NCBI GenBank assembly: GCA_027593305.1
Contig: JAQCJA010000082.1
Coordinates: forward strand, 1 to 12,878
Direction of reading: 5' to 3'
Length of the DNA stretch: 12,878 nucleotides
Source of the DNA: a bacterium
GTDB taxonomy: Bacteria; Latescibacterota; UBA2968; UBA8231
The notes under the pieces were generated by a model. It had not been told where the DNA came from and did not search any database. It was given only the letters and a program-made list of their open reading frames with translations. Position 1 is the first letter of the stretch, and each line of letters begins with the position of its first letter. Shown in pieces: positions 1 to 6,650 of the stretch. Position numbers and translations under genes: made by a program.

Positions 1-82
1 GCATACCGACGATGTGCTCGCTGCGGCGGGATTCACCGCCGCCGAGATCACCGCGCTGCGCGCCGCAGGCGTGGTTCACTAA
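1..82 (+). CDS. CaiB/BaiF family CoA-transferase, 3' end only
   Basis: Only the last 26 residues and the TAA stop are inside the window; the gene starts before the left edge. The tail reads HTDDVLAAAGFTAAEI and then LRAAGVVH. This is the usual C-terminus of class III (CaiB/BaiF) CoA-transferases, where an HT(D/E)xVL motif precedes a last helix ending LRxxGVV. The family moves CoA from one acyl-CoA to a carboxylic acid acceptor in the cytoplasm. The next gene downstream is a CaiD-like crotonase, the classic partner of such transferases, which supports the call. The catalytic Asp and the rest of the enzyme lie outside the window, so the substrate cannot be inferred. The end of the gene sits in a short direct repeat (see 67-110). 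Confidence 0.75.
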   Translation, partial: HTDDVLAAAGFTAAEITALRAAGVVH

Positions 83-110
83 CGTGGTCCACTGATAGGC
101 GTGGTTCACT
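67..110. repeat. Short direct repeats at the end of the CoA-transferase gene
   Basis: AGGCGTGGTTCACT occurs at 67-80 and again, identical, at 97-110. A near copy (CGTGGTCCACT) lies between them at 83-93. Each copy is followed by a stop triplet (TAA, TGA, TGA), as if the Val-Val-His-stop end of the CoA-transferase gene had been copied twice. The first and third copies share a reading frame; the middle one does not. This looks like slippage or a local duplication in the 42-base gap before the next gene. No function is evident. Confidence 0.7.
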
Positions 111-139
111 GATCCCCCTCACACTTGAGCGAACAACAG

Positions 140-940
140 ATGGCGGAGTTTGAGTTTCTGATCTTTGAAGTGGAAGACCACGTCGCCTGGATCACGATGA
201 ATCGTCCCGAATCACTGAATGCAATCCATCCGCCGATGCAGGCCGAACTCGACCACGCCTGGTTGCGGATCCGGGATGATGAGCAGATCTGGGCGGCAGT
301 CGTCACCGGGGCTGGGGACCGCGCTTTCAGTGCCGGATCCGATCTGAAATGGCGGGCGGCGCAGTCGGATGACGACATCCGGGCGCACAGCCGTGCCGGC
401 GTGCAGGAAGCGCAGGCCGTGGGCTTTCAGCGGGGTGACGACTGCTGGAAACCCCTGGTGGCCATGATCAACGGTTACGCCGTGGGTGGCGGCCTGGAAG
501 TCGCCCTCGGATGCGACATCCTCATCGCTGCCGACACTGCGCAACTGGGGTTGCCGGAAGCCCGCCGCGGCCTCATGGCCGATGCCGGCGGCATTCACCG
601 CCTGACGCGCAGAGTTCCGTGGCACGCGGCACTGGGCATGTTGCTCACAGGCCGCCTGCTGCGTGCCGACGAGGCCTTGCGCATCGGCCTGCTCAACGAG
701 GTCGTGCCGGCGGCAGATCTGCGGCAGACCACCGACTCGTGGGTGAGGGAGATTCGCAGTTGTGGGCCCCTGTCCCTGCGGGCCTCCAAGGAGGCTGCCG
801 TACGGGGCGGAGGCATGCCACTGGCGCAGGCGATGATGGCTGACTTCCCCCAGGCGGAGGCGTTGCGCGCTTCTGCCGATTTTGTTGAAGGACCACGGGC
901 GTTCGCCGCCAAGCGACCCCCCGTGTGGCGGGGGTGCTGA
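140..940 (+). CDS. CaiD-like enoyl-CoA hydratase/isomerase (crotonase family)
   Basis: A crotonase-fold acyl-CoA enzyme of 266 residues, the usual family length, probably hydrating an enoyl-CoA in the cytoplasm. Visible landmarks are the N-terminal VAWITMNRPESLNA strand, the first oxyanion-hole segment AFSAGSDLKW (about residues 62-71), the second oxyanion segment NGYAVGGGLEVALGCD (about 111-126) and the first acid/base Glu in LGLPEARRGL (about 140). The C-terminal EGPRAFAAKRPPVWRG closely follows the end of E. coli CaiD, carnitinyl-CoA dehydratase. The second catalytic Glu of classical hydratases, expected before the MxLTG motif, appears as Gly (AALGMLLTG). An in-frame TTG at 125 would add five residues; ATG 140 is preferred, although neither start has a clear Shine-Dalgarno site. 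It lies 57 bases after the CoA-transferase and is probably co-transcribed with it. The class is firm; the substrate (carnitine-like or another acyl-CoA) is unknown. Confidence 0.9.
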   Translation: MAEFEFLIFEVEDHVAWITMNRPESLNAIHPPMQAELDHAWLRIRDDEQIWAAVVTGAGDRAFSAGSDLKWRAAQSDDDIRAHSRAGVQEAQAVGFQRGDDCWKPLVAMINGYAVGGGLEVALGCDILIAADTAQLGLPEARRGLMADAGGIHRLTRRVPWHAALGMLLTGRLLRADEALRIGLLNEVVPAADLRQTTDSWVREIRSCGPLSLRASKEAAVRGGGMPLAQAMMADFPQAEALRASADFVEGPRAFAAKRPPVWRGC

Positions 941-1030
941 CCGGCACTGTGTGCTGCCCCCGGGACCATGCACCTGACCGGACGCCGTATCATGAATACT
1001 CAGAGACCTCTCTCAAGGAGACATTGCTAC

Positions 1031-1773
1031 GTGATGACACGTTATCTGCTGCACATCAGTCTTTGCCTGATGGGTATGTACCTGGCTTCTCCGACGCCGG
1101 CTTCTGCGCAGCTGCCATTCAGCGCGGCGGGCGCTGCGCTGCGTGCCGGTTCGCTTGGTGGCGGCGTCGAAGTGGCGACGCCGCTGCTGCCCAACCTGAA
1201 CCTGCGGCTGGGTGTCACCGGTGCAACCTTCAGCTACGACACTGATTATTCAGGCAACGACTACGAGCTTGATCTGAATCTGCTGACGCTGTCCGCCCTC
1301 GGTGACTACCACCTGCTTGGCGGGGGCTTCCGTGTTACGGGGGGCTCATGCTCAACGGCAACGGTCTGGATGTGGTCGGCACACCCGGCGGCGACGCGGG
1401 ACCACTGACGTTTGCCATCGGTGGTCAGGTCTACGACGCGACGGCGGAGGTCCAGGCCTTCACCGGAGAGATCGAGTTCAACTCGGTGGCACCCTACGCC
1501 GGCCTCGGGTGGGGCAACATGGTGGGTCGAGACAAGCGGATCGGTCTGCTGCTGGATGTGGGTTTCGTCTTCCAGGGCAGCCCCACCATCACCATGGGCA
1601 CGATCGACACCCTCGATGACACCACACCCATCCCCGGGGATGCAGAGGGGCGCACGGCCAGGCAGATCCTGCTGGACAACGTGAAGCAGGAAGAGGCGGA
1701 GCTGGCCGATGACATCAGCTCCTTTGACATGTACCCGGTGATTTCTCTGGGCGTGAGCTACCGCTTCCTGTAG
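1031..1773 (+). pseudogene. Small outer-membrane beta-barrel protein, split by a one-base frameshift
   Basis: Two reading frames together make one protein of about 246 residues. The first frame holds a signal peptide (hydrophobic LLHISLCLMGMYLA, Ala-rich end at PASAQ) and amphipathic strands LNLRLGVTGATFSYDT, YELDLNLLTLSALGDYHLL and GGGFRVTGG. It then runs into unrelated residues and stops at 1408. The other frame continues the same protein from LMLNGNGLDVVGTPGG through FNSVAPYAGLGWGNMVG, a soluble EEAELADDI segment and a final YPVISLGVSYRFL strand with the terminal aromatic typical of outer-membrane barrels. Adding one G to the six-G run at 1339-1344 joins the halves as GFRVTGGLMLNGN. AAGGAG at 1015-1020 favours GTG 1031 or ATG 1034 over the ATG at 968. 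This may be a real disruption, slippage-mediated phase variation or a sequencing error. Function beyond 'barrel' is unknown. Confidence 0.75.
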
Positions 1774-1780
1774 CACGAGA

Positions 1781-1814
1781 AGAGCCGGGCGCATCGTGTG
1801 CTGCGCCCGGCTCT
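1781..1814. terminator. Perfect 13-bp hairpin between convergent genes
   Basis: AGAGCCGGGCGCA (1781-1793) is the exact reverse complement of TGCGCCCGGCTCT (1802-1814), with an 8-base loop. It lies 8 bases after the beta-barrel stop and 14 bases beyond the stop of the convergent beta-propeller gene. Position and strength suggest a bidirectional terminator. Neither side has a clear U-tract, so it may act as an RNA-stabilising end or need help to terminate. Confidence 0.7.
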
Positions 1815-1828
1815 GTATCGCGCCGTTG

Positions 1829-3847
1829 CTACTGAGCGACCTGCCATCCAGGCAGAGAGATGTCCATGCGGCGCGTGGGCGCGTAGATCTTCTCACCCGA
1901 CGCACAGGTTGTGTCCTGCGTGACGATGTAGACCATCCCCTCGTGGATGTAGGTGATCTCATCCCGGGCGTCGCCACAGACATCCTCGACGATTGTGTTG
2001 CGCAGCCAGCGGAAGGGCAGTCCGTCGCAGATGGGCTGCAGCACACGCCGGCAGTCGGCGTCCCAGAAGCCGAAGGCAGCCTCGCTGGTGTTGAGAAACA
2101 GCAGTTCCTCGCCGTCACCGGACCAGTTCACCGCCGGTCCTCCCTGACTGACGTTGTCGGGTTCCATGCGACCCAGGGGTTCACCGGTGCCGCTGACCAT
2201 GTTCAGCAGACCATAGGTGCCCCAGCGGTCTCCCATCCACATCTCCAGACCTGGCAGATCCGGACGGAAATTGCCGGCGTAGATCCCCTGGACATGACCG
2301 TAGCGATGCTGCCGCAGGACGGCGCCATCCTGCGCATCGACGAGGAAGAAGCCGGGGTCGGAACCGGCAATACCGATCTGCATGCCACCAGCACCACTGA
2401 TGGGGCCGAAGGCGGCATGATCGATGTGGCCGGCGCCACCGGAGTCTTCGATGTACTCGGCGCCTTCCATGGTCCACAGGCGTTTGCCATCCCCGTCCCA
2501 CAATTCGTAGCCGGGAAGAATTTCGTCGCGGCCGTCACCATCGACATCGCAGAACCACATGTACATGCCGTGCCAGGCACCGTGAGCGTCTGCCCGCCAC
2601 TGCAACTGGAGCTTGTCGTCAAAGGTCCAGAAGGAGTATCCCGTACCTGCGCCGTCGCCATCGCGGAAGATGAGATCCTGCGCACCATGGGTCTCAGCGC
2701 GCAGCTTGCACGGCCACAACACGCGCAGCGAGTGCAGCCAGTTGCCGACACTGTCGTTGCGCCAGCCGCGATACGGGCCGGTTCGGGGAAGTTCCACATC
2801 GGCTGTGATCTGACCCGTGTGCCCGGAGACCATACGCAGACGATCGGCGAGCAGATCCACGCCGATGATGTCCTGGCTGCCGCAACCGTCCAGGTCGTGC
2901 ACCGTTGTGCGTGTCAGTCCACGCGCAGCACCGAAGGTTCGATCCGACTGCACCTGCCCGGAGTCGATGTCGAGGCAGATGATGCGGGGCCCCTCGCCGG
3001 TGTCCTTTTCGAGAATCAGCTCCTTGTGGCCTGCGCCGCGGGCATCGCCGTAACGAACCGTGCAGGGCCACCATGGCGAGATGTCGATCTTGCGCCACAG
3101 TACGGGCTGCGGATACCGTTCTGCGGCGCTGCACCATGCCAGCGTACGCGCCTCCAGGCGGCTGGCAAAAGTGGCGCGGGCCTGCTCCGCGGCGCTGATT
3201 CTCACCGAGTGCAGCCGGCAGCGGGTGTTGCTGCGGATGCCGGCTTTACCCGTGGGCAGACGCTCATCAAAGGCGGTGAAGACCAGCTCATCGTCGACGA
3301 AACACCGGATCCAGTGGCCGTCACATTCGGCGCGCAGCCGGTAGTAGCGACTGCGATCCACGCCCCTCGACTGATCGGCCAGCAGGGACCAGGCCTCGTC
3401 CTTGCGATGGTACAACACGACACGGCCGAAACCCTCGAAGCCGAAGAAGTAGTACTGGCGCAGATCCTGATAGCGCAGCATGAGCCCTGTGCGGGCGACG
3501 TGCGCATGGGGATCATCACTGTTGGGTTGGGAGAAGGCGTTGAGCTGGCGGATGCTGGCTTCGATGGTGACATCCGACCACAGGTCGTGCCCCGCTACCA
3601 GGGTGCGGTCCGTCTTGTTGATGTGCTCCAGTACACGATCGGCGCCACCCTCTGCTGCAGCATCGTCGATGACACGAAAGAAGCCGGGCATGCGCCAGTT
3701 TGCCGGGGCCGTGAGGCCATTCGTCCAGTCGCCGAAAAAACGGCGTTCGACACTCTGGTCCGGTTCGTTGGGGTCCAGCACATTGCCCAGGGGGCAGCCC
3801 GTCAGGTCGATGCGGGCGATGATATTGTCATCGATATTGTCATTCAT
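1829..3847 (-). CDS. LamG-like domain plus PL11-like beta-propeller protein (hypothetical, carbohydrate-related)
   Basis: A 672-residue protein with two visible parts. Residues ~60-220 look like a concanavalin/LamG-type (DUF1080-like) beta-sandwich: VTIEASIR, TGLMLRYQDLRQYYFFGFEG, YYRLRAECDGHWIRCFVDD, then KAGIRSNTRCRLHSVRIS. Residues ~240-670 look like a seven- or eight-bladed propeller with FG-GAP/VCBS-type calcium loops (DLDGCGSQD ~318, DVDGDGRDE ~434). The string GHVQGIYAGNFRPDLPGLEMW (start ~517) and the HGMYMWFCDVDGDG block resemble family 11 rhamnogalacturonan lyases, but catalytic identity is not proven. No signal peptide or membrane segment is present (N-terminus MNDNIDDNIIARIDLTG). 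AAGGAG ends 5 bases before the ATG, which fixes the start. It is the last gene of the EamA operon, 54 bases after the TIM-barrel gene. It probably binds or acts on a glycan; the exact activity is unknown. Confidence 0.8.
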   Translation of the reverse strand: MNDNIDDNIIARIDLTGCPLGNVLDPNEPDQSVERRFFGDWTNGLTAPANWRMPGFFRVIDDAAAEGGADRVLEHINKTDRTLVAGHDLWSDVTIEASIRQLNAFSQPNSDDPHAHVARTGLMLRYQDLRQYYFFGFEGFGRVVLYHRKDEAWSLLADQSRGVDRSRYYRLRAECDGHWIRCFVDDELVFTAFDERLPTGKAGIRSNTRCRLHSVRISAAEQARATFASRLEARTLAWCSAAERYPQPVLWRKIDISPWWPCTVRYGDARGAGHKELILEKDTGEGPRIICLDIDSGQVQSDRTFGAARGLTRTTVHDLDGCGSQDIIGVDLLADRLRMVSGHTGQITADVELPRTGPYRGWRNDSVGNWLHSLRVLWPCKLRAETHGAQDLIFRDGDGAGTGYSFWTFDDKLQLQWRADAHGAWHGMYMWFCDVDGDGRDEILPGYELWDGDGKRLWTMEGAEYIEDSGGAGHIDHAAFGPISGAGGMQIGIAGSDPGFFLVDAQDGAVLRQHRYGHVQGIYAGNFRPDLPGLEMWMGDRWGTYGLLNMVSGTGEPLGRMEPDNVSQGGPAVNWSGDGEELLFLNTSEAAFGFWDADCRRVLQPICDGLPFRWLRNTIVEDVCGDARDEITYIHEGMVYIVTQDTTCASGEKIYAPTRRMDISLPGWQVAQ

Positions 3848-3901
3848 GAGGGCTCCTTGCCGATCGCTGGCTTGCTGGTCGAGTGGACCTGCGGTCCTGT
3901 T

Positions 3902-5329
3902 TCACGACGTCAGCTTCCCTGATGCCGGCGTCCTTTCGTTGGCCCGCCACAGGCGCCCGACGCCGTCGAGTTTGGCATCACTGAGATAGCCATAGCGGTT
4001 GATCCAGGCGCCGTCGACGTCACTGTCGGCGACCAGTCCGAAGCGCCGCAGGAAATCATCCTCAGGTCCGTACCCGTGCACCAGAGGCGTCACCGCCATC
4101 CGGCCTCCTGCCTGCCGCACAGCCGAGGCCATGCGCCGGCGCTGCGTGGCGTCACTCACGGGGTGGACCTCATCCGGCTCCGGATAGTGGAAGCTCTCCA
4201 GGCAATCACCGGGGGGTGTGTCACCCAGATCGAACAGGTTGGCCAGGGCATGCACCAGGAGCCGTTCGTCGAGCCCGGAATTGTGCGCCAGCAGCTGACG
4301 CCCCCAGAAGTCGACCATGACCGTCCAGTGCATCGTGTAGAGTTTCGGTGATGCGGCGTCGCAGAAGGCGCCGGTAGCGGCGAAGTCGAAGCCCGTCAAC
4401 AGCGTCAGCGGCGGCATGAAAGCGTTGGCCGACAGTTGCAGATCCGTGCGTCCCGTCGCATCCAGTGCCTCACGCCAGTGGCGGACCATGTCGACGGACA
4501 GGTCCGACTTCAGCTTCAGCCAGTCGAAAACACCGGGATAGCGGCGCAGCAGGGCGATGCTGTCCCCGGCGCCGCGATCACCGCCGGCGAAAGCTTCAAG
4601 GTCATCATTGCTCAGGCTGCCATGCAGATGGCGGTAAAGGGCGGCAACGTCGCCCTGCACATCATCAAAGGGCCAGCCTCGTTCCACCGCCCAGCGACGC
4701 ACATGAGGGCTGAAGTCCTGGAAGCCTTCGTCCAGCATGTAGCAGGGGTACTCCGGCCAGTCCGGGCGGAAGCCGGTGATCTTCGGGTAGCGGGCGACCA
4801 GATCAGCGACATAGGCCCGCAGGTAGGCGCGGATCGCTGGACTGGCCAGACAGCCGGTGTCGGCCATGCGCTGTGGCATGCCCCCATCGGGGCGCAGGGG
4901 CCGATCCTCGTCACGCATGCCCGGCGCTGTCTGGCCACTCACCTGGAAGTAGACCTCGAGACCGCGGTCCACAGCGGCATCGATGAATTGCTCCACCACG
5001 TGGCCCCGGGCTTCGGTGAGTTCCGCGGCGGGGCGCGGGCGATAGGGGCTGTCGACATAGTGGGTTGCATCCGGTACGTAGCTGGGTGCACTGCGGACCC
5101 ACAGGCCACTGGCGCCGAACAGGGGGCGATCGAAGAGTCGCGGGCTGGCACCGGCATCGGAGGGTGGTTGCCAGCTGCCCTGGCCCTCCGCTGCAGGCTC
5201 CGTCACTGTGGGGTTGAGGGCGACGGCCGTTGCTCCGGCGCGTTCCACGACGTTGTCGAGGACGGCATCGACTCCTTCCGAGAGGATGAAGTCGGCCAGC
5301 ACGGTGATACCAAGAGTTCGAGGACGCAT
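3902..5329 (-). CDS. Putative glycosidase-like TIM-barrel protein, unassigned family
   Basis: A 475-residue cytoplasmic protein with a likely (beta/alpha)8 glycosidase-type fold. It has successive hydrophobic strands with loop acids: RTLGITVLADFILSEGVD at the start, ATAVALNPTVTEPA (~34-46), GLEVYFQVSG (~123-132), KITGFRPDWPEYPCYMLDE (~183-201), TDLQLSANAF (~295-304) and GRMAVTPLVHGYGPEDD (~409-425). The acidic patch in DWPEYPCYMLDE and the SANAF strand are reasonable places for catalytic residues, but this is inference. ATG 5329 is chosen because GAAGGGA lies 8 bases upstream; an in-frame start at 5368 would overlap the EamA gene. The gene starts 4 bases after the EamA stop, with its ribosome binding site inside the EamA gene, so the two are translationally coupled. 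No export signal is present. I cannot assign a CAZy family. Confidence 0.75.
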   Translation of the reverse strand: MRPRTLGITVLADFILSEGVDAVLDNVVERAGATAVALNPTVTEPAAEGQGSWQPPSDAGASPRLFDRPLFGASGLWVRSAPSYVPDATHYVDSPYRPRPAAELTEARGHVVEQFIDAAVDRGLEVYFQVSGQTAPGMRDEDRPLRPDGGMPQRMADTGCLASPAIRAYLRAYVADLVARYPKITGFRPDWPEYPCYMLDEGFQDFSPHVRRWAVERGWPFDDVQGDVAALYRHLHGSLSNDDLEAFAGGDRGAGDSIALLRRYPGVFDWLKLKSDLSVDMVRHWREALDATGRTDLQLSANAFMPPLTLLTGFDFAATGAFCDAASPKLYTMHWTVMVDFWGRQLLAHNSGLDERLLVHALANLFDLGDTPPGDCLESFHYPEPDEVHPVSDATQRRRMASAVRQAGGRMAVTPLVHGYGPEDDFLRRFGLVADSDVDGAWINRYGYLSDAKLDGVGRLWRANERTPASGKLTS

Positions 5330-5333
5330 GATT

Positions 5334-6248
5334 TCAGTCCCTTCGTCGGGGTGAGGATCCGTCTCCACCGCGGCTGCCCCACTTCTGCAGCACCAGGCCG
5401 GCGACGATGATGGCCAGACCGAAGATGGTCGCCGGTTCGACAGGCTCGCCGACGAGATAATGAATTAAAACCAGTGACAGGAAGGGGCTGAGGAAAATGA
5501 GGTTGGCCACGCGCGAGGCGTTGGCCGCACGCTGCAGGGCTCCGAGCCAGAGCACGAAGGTCAGACCCATCTCGAAAAGCCCCACGTAGACGGCACCCGC
5601 CAGGCCCTGCCACGTCACGGGAGGCAGGCCCGATGTCAGGACACAAACCACAGTTACCGGTGGCAGGGCCAGAAGAAAATTGAGAAACAGCCGTTGCACG
5701 GGGTCGACACGATCACGCGTGAGGCCCACCCAGTACAGCGCCCAGATGACCGTGCTGCCCAGAGCCAGTGCGACGCCGAGGGTGTCGTCAAACTGCAGGG
5801 ACAGAACGTCGCCGCGCGTGGCGACAACGAGGACCCCGGCGTAACAGACGAAACCGGCGATGATGTCCCAGGGCAGCAACCGCTCGCGCAGCAGCAGGGC
5901 TGACAACCACGCCAGGACCAGGGCCCACGTGTAGTTCAGCGGCTGCGCCTGCTGCGCGGGCAGCCGATCGTAGGCCGCAAACAGGATCAGGTAGTAGAGG
6001 CAGGGGTTGAGCAGGCCAAGCCCGGCCGAACGCAACCAGTCTCGACGCGGCAGGCAGGACAACTGCCGCAACTGGCCGCGGGCCAGCAACACGCCGCCGA
6101 GAAACAGGGCGGAGACTCCGGTGCTGACCAGCAGCAACTGCGCAGGTTGCAGATGGCGCAGGCTCAGTTTGAACGCGGCAGCCACCGTCGACCAGAGCAA
6201 CACTGCCGCCAGGGCATGCATCGTGCCGGCGGGAAGCGGGCGGGTCAC
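5334..6248 (-). CDS. EamA/DMT-family permease (RhaT/YdcZ-like drug/metabolite transporter)
   Basis: A 304-residue inner-membrane protein with about ten hydrophobic segments (roughly residues 11-27, 36-56, 74-93, 103-120, 127-143, 157-176, 187-205, 214-236, 247-265, 274-290). These form two five-helix EamA halves. Landmarks are AVLLWSTVAAAFKLSL near the N-terminus, the first-half end LNYTWALVLAWLSALLLRERL (from ~105) followed by GFVCYAGVLVVA, and the second-half end NLIFLSPFLSLVLIHYLVGEP followed by GLAIIVAGLVL. These are standard for DMT-superfamily metabolite exporters or importers. The start is GTG at 6248 with a weak GGGAA upstream; ATG at 6221 is possible but would trim the entry to the first helix. 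It heads the operon with the TIM-barrel and propeller genes, so it may move a substrate or product of those proteins. A GATAAT -10-like hexamer (minus strand, 6290-6285) lies upstream without a good -35. Confidence 0.9.
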   Translation of the reverse strand: MTRPLPAGTMHALAAVLLWSTVAAAFKLSLRHLQPAQLLLVSTGVSALFLGGVLLARGQLRQLSCLPRRDWLRSAGLGLLNPCLYYLILFAAYDRLPAQQAQPLNYTWALVLAWLSALLLRERLLPWDIIAGFVCYAGVLVVATRGDVLSLQFDDTLGVALALGSTVIWALYWVGLTRDRVDPVQRLFLNFLLALPPVTVVCVLTSGLPPVTWQGLAGAVYVGLFEMGLTFVLWLGALQRAANASRVANLIFLSPFLSLVLIHYLVGEPVEPATIFGLAIIVAGLVLQKWGSRGGDGSSPRRRD

Positions 6249-6370
6249 CGGCAGATTCCCGGCTGGCGGACCTGAGATGGGACCATTATCTTATTTCGCT
6301 TCATGACATAAGCGCGCGAATGTGCGTTTTTTGACGTCATCCAACATTACTGCAGAACGGCAGGTATCCC

Positions 6371-6532
6371 ATGGCCAAGGCCGGACCCCGTCACCAGATC
6401 ACGCTCAAGAGCACCGAGAGCAACCATACCTACTACTCATCGAAGAATCGCCGCAACCAGCAGGCCCGCATGGAGATCAAGAAGTATGATCCCACGCTGC
6501 GCAAGCACGTGATGTACAAGGAAGAGCGCTAA
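6371..6532 (+). CDS. rpmG: Large-subunit ribosomal protein bL33
   Basis: A 53-residue basic protein starting MAKAGPRHQITLKSTES and ending YDPTLRKHVMYKEER. The core SSKNRRN, the KKYDPTLRKHV strand and the overall length match bL33, a 50S ribosomal protein. This is the zinc-free type: the two CxxC pairs of zinc-binding L33 are absent and there is no cysteine at all. The segment STES occupies the place of the first CxxC. The ATG at 6371 has only a weak AGG-containing site upstream. It is monocistronic as far as can be seen, with rpmB not adjacent. It lies between the divergent EamA operon and a rho-independent terminator at 6570-6610. Confidence 0.95.
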   Translation: MAKAGPRHQITLKSTESNHTYYSSKNRRNQQARMEIKKYDPTLRKHVMYKEER

Positions 6533-6569
6533 CCTCAGGCGTTCCGTCGTACACCGGCTGTCCTAGCAC

Positions 6570-6610
6570 AACGCCACCCCGGCCCGGAGCCGCGGTGGCG
6601 TTTCGTGTTT
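6570..6610 (+). terminator. Rho-independent terminator of rpmG
   Basis: AACGCCACC (6570-6578) pairs perfectly with GGTGGCGTT (6594-6602), and inner GGC/GCC pairing is possible. A T-rich tail (TTTCGTGTTT, 6601-6610) follows directly. It starts 38 bases after the rpmG stop. Confidence 0.8.
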
Positions 6611-6612
6611 GC

Positions 6613-6641
6613 GCCAAAATTTCAGCCCCAAAGCTGGGGGC
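6613..6641 (-). terminator. Rho-independent terminator of the redoxin gene (minus strand)
   Basis: Read on the minus strand, GCCCC (6641-6637) pairs with GGGGC (6629-6625) across a 7-base loop. The A/T-rich TGAAATTTT follows. It begins 10 bases after the stop of the redoxin gene and stands back to back with the rpmG terminator. The stem is short, so confidence is moderate. Confidence 0.55.
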
Positions 6642-6650
6642 AGGTCCAGG

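Noticed and set aside
67..110. CRISPR-like or attachment-site reading of the short direct repeats
   Set aside because: Copies are only 11-14 bases, irregularly spaced and derived from the end of the coding sequence; no cas, integrase or tRNA gene is near.
916..935. ACCCCC/GGGGGT hairpin at the end of the crotonase gene as a terminator
   Set aside because: It lies within the coding end (RPPVWRG), is short and has no T-tract.
968..1030. Upstream ATG start (968) for the beta-barrel protein
   Set aside because: It would put a 21-22 residue charged stretch before the signal peptide. The AAGGAG at 1015-1020 fits GTG 1031 or ATG 1034.
1796..3922. 708-codon open frame on the plus strand
   Set aside because: It is exactly antisense to the LamG/propeller gene, whose strong ribosome binding site and domain motifs mark it as real; the plus-strand translation shows no family motif. 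Long antisense frames are common in GC-rich DNA.
4436..5410. 324-codon plus-strand frame
   Set aside because: Antisense to the TIM-barrel and EamA genes, without domain motifs or a ribosome binding site.
6331..6340. TTGACG plus TGACGTCA palindrome as the rpmG promoter -35/operator
   Set aside because: No -10 hexamer lies 16-18 bases downstream; only an isolated -35-like word is seen, so a promoter is not supported.
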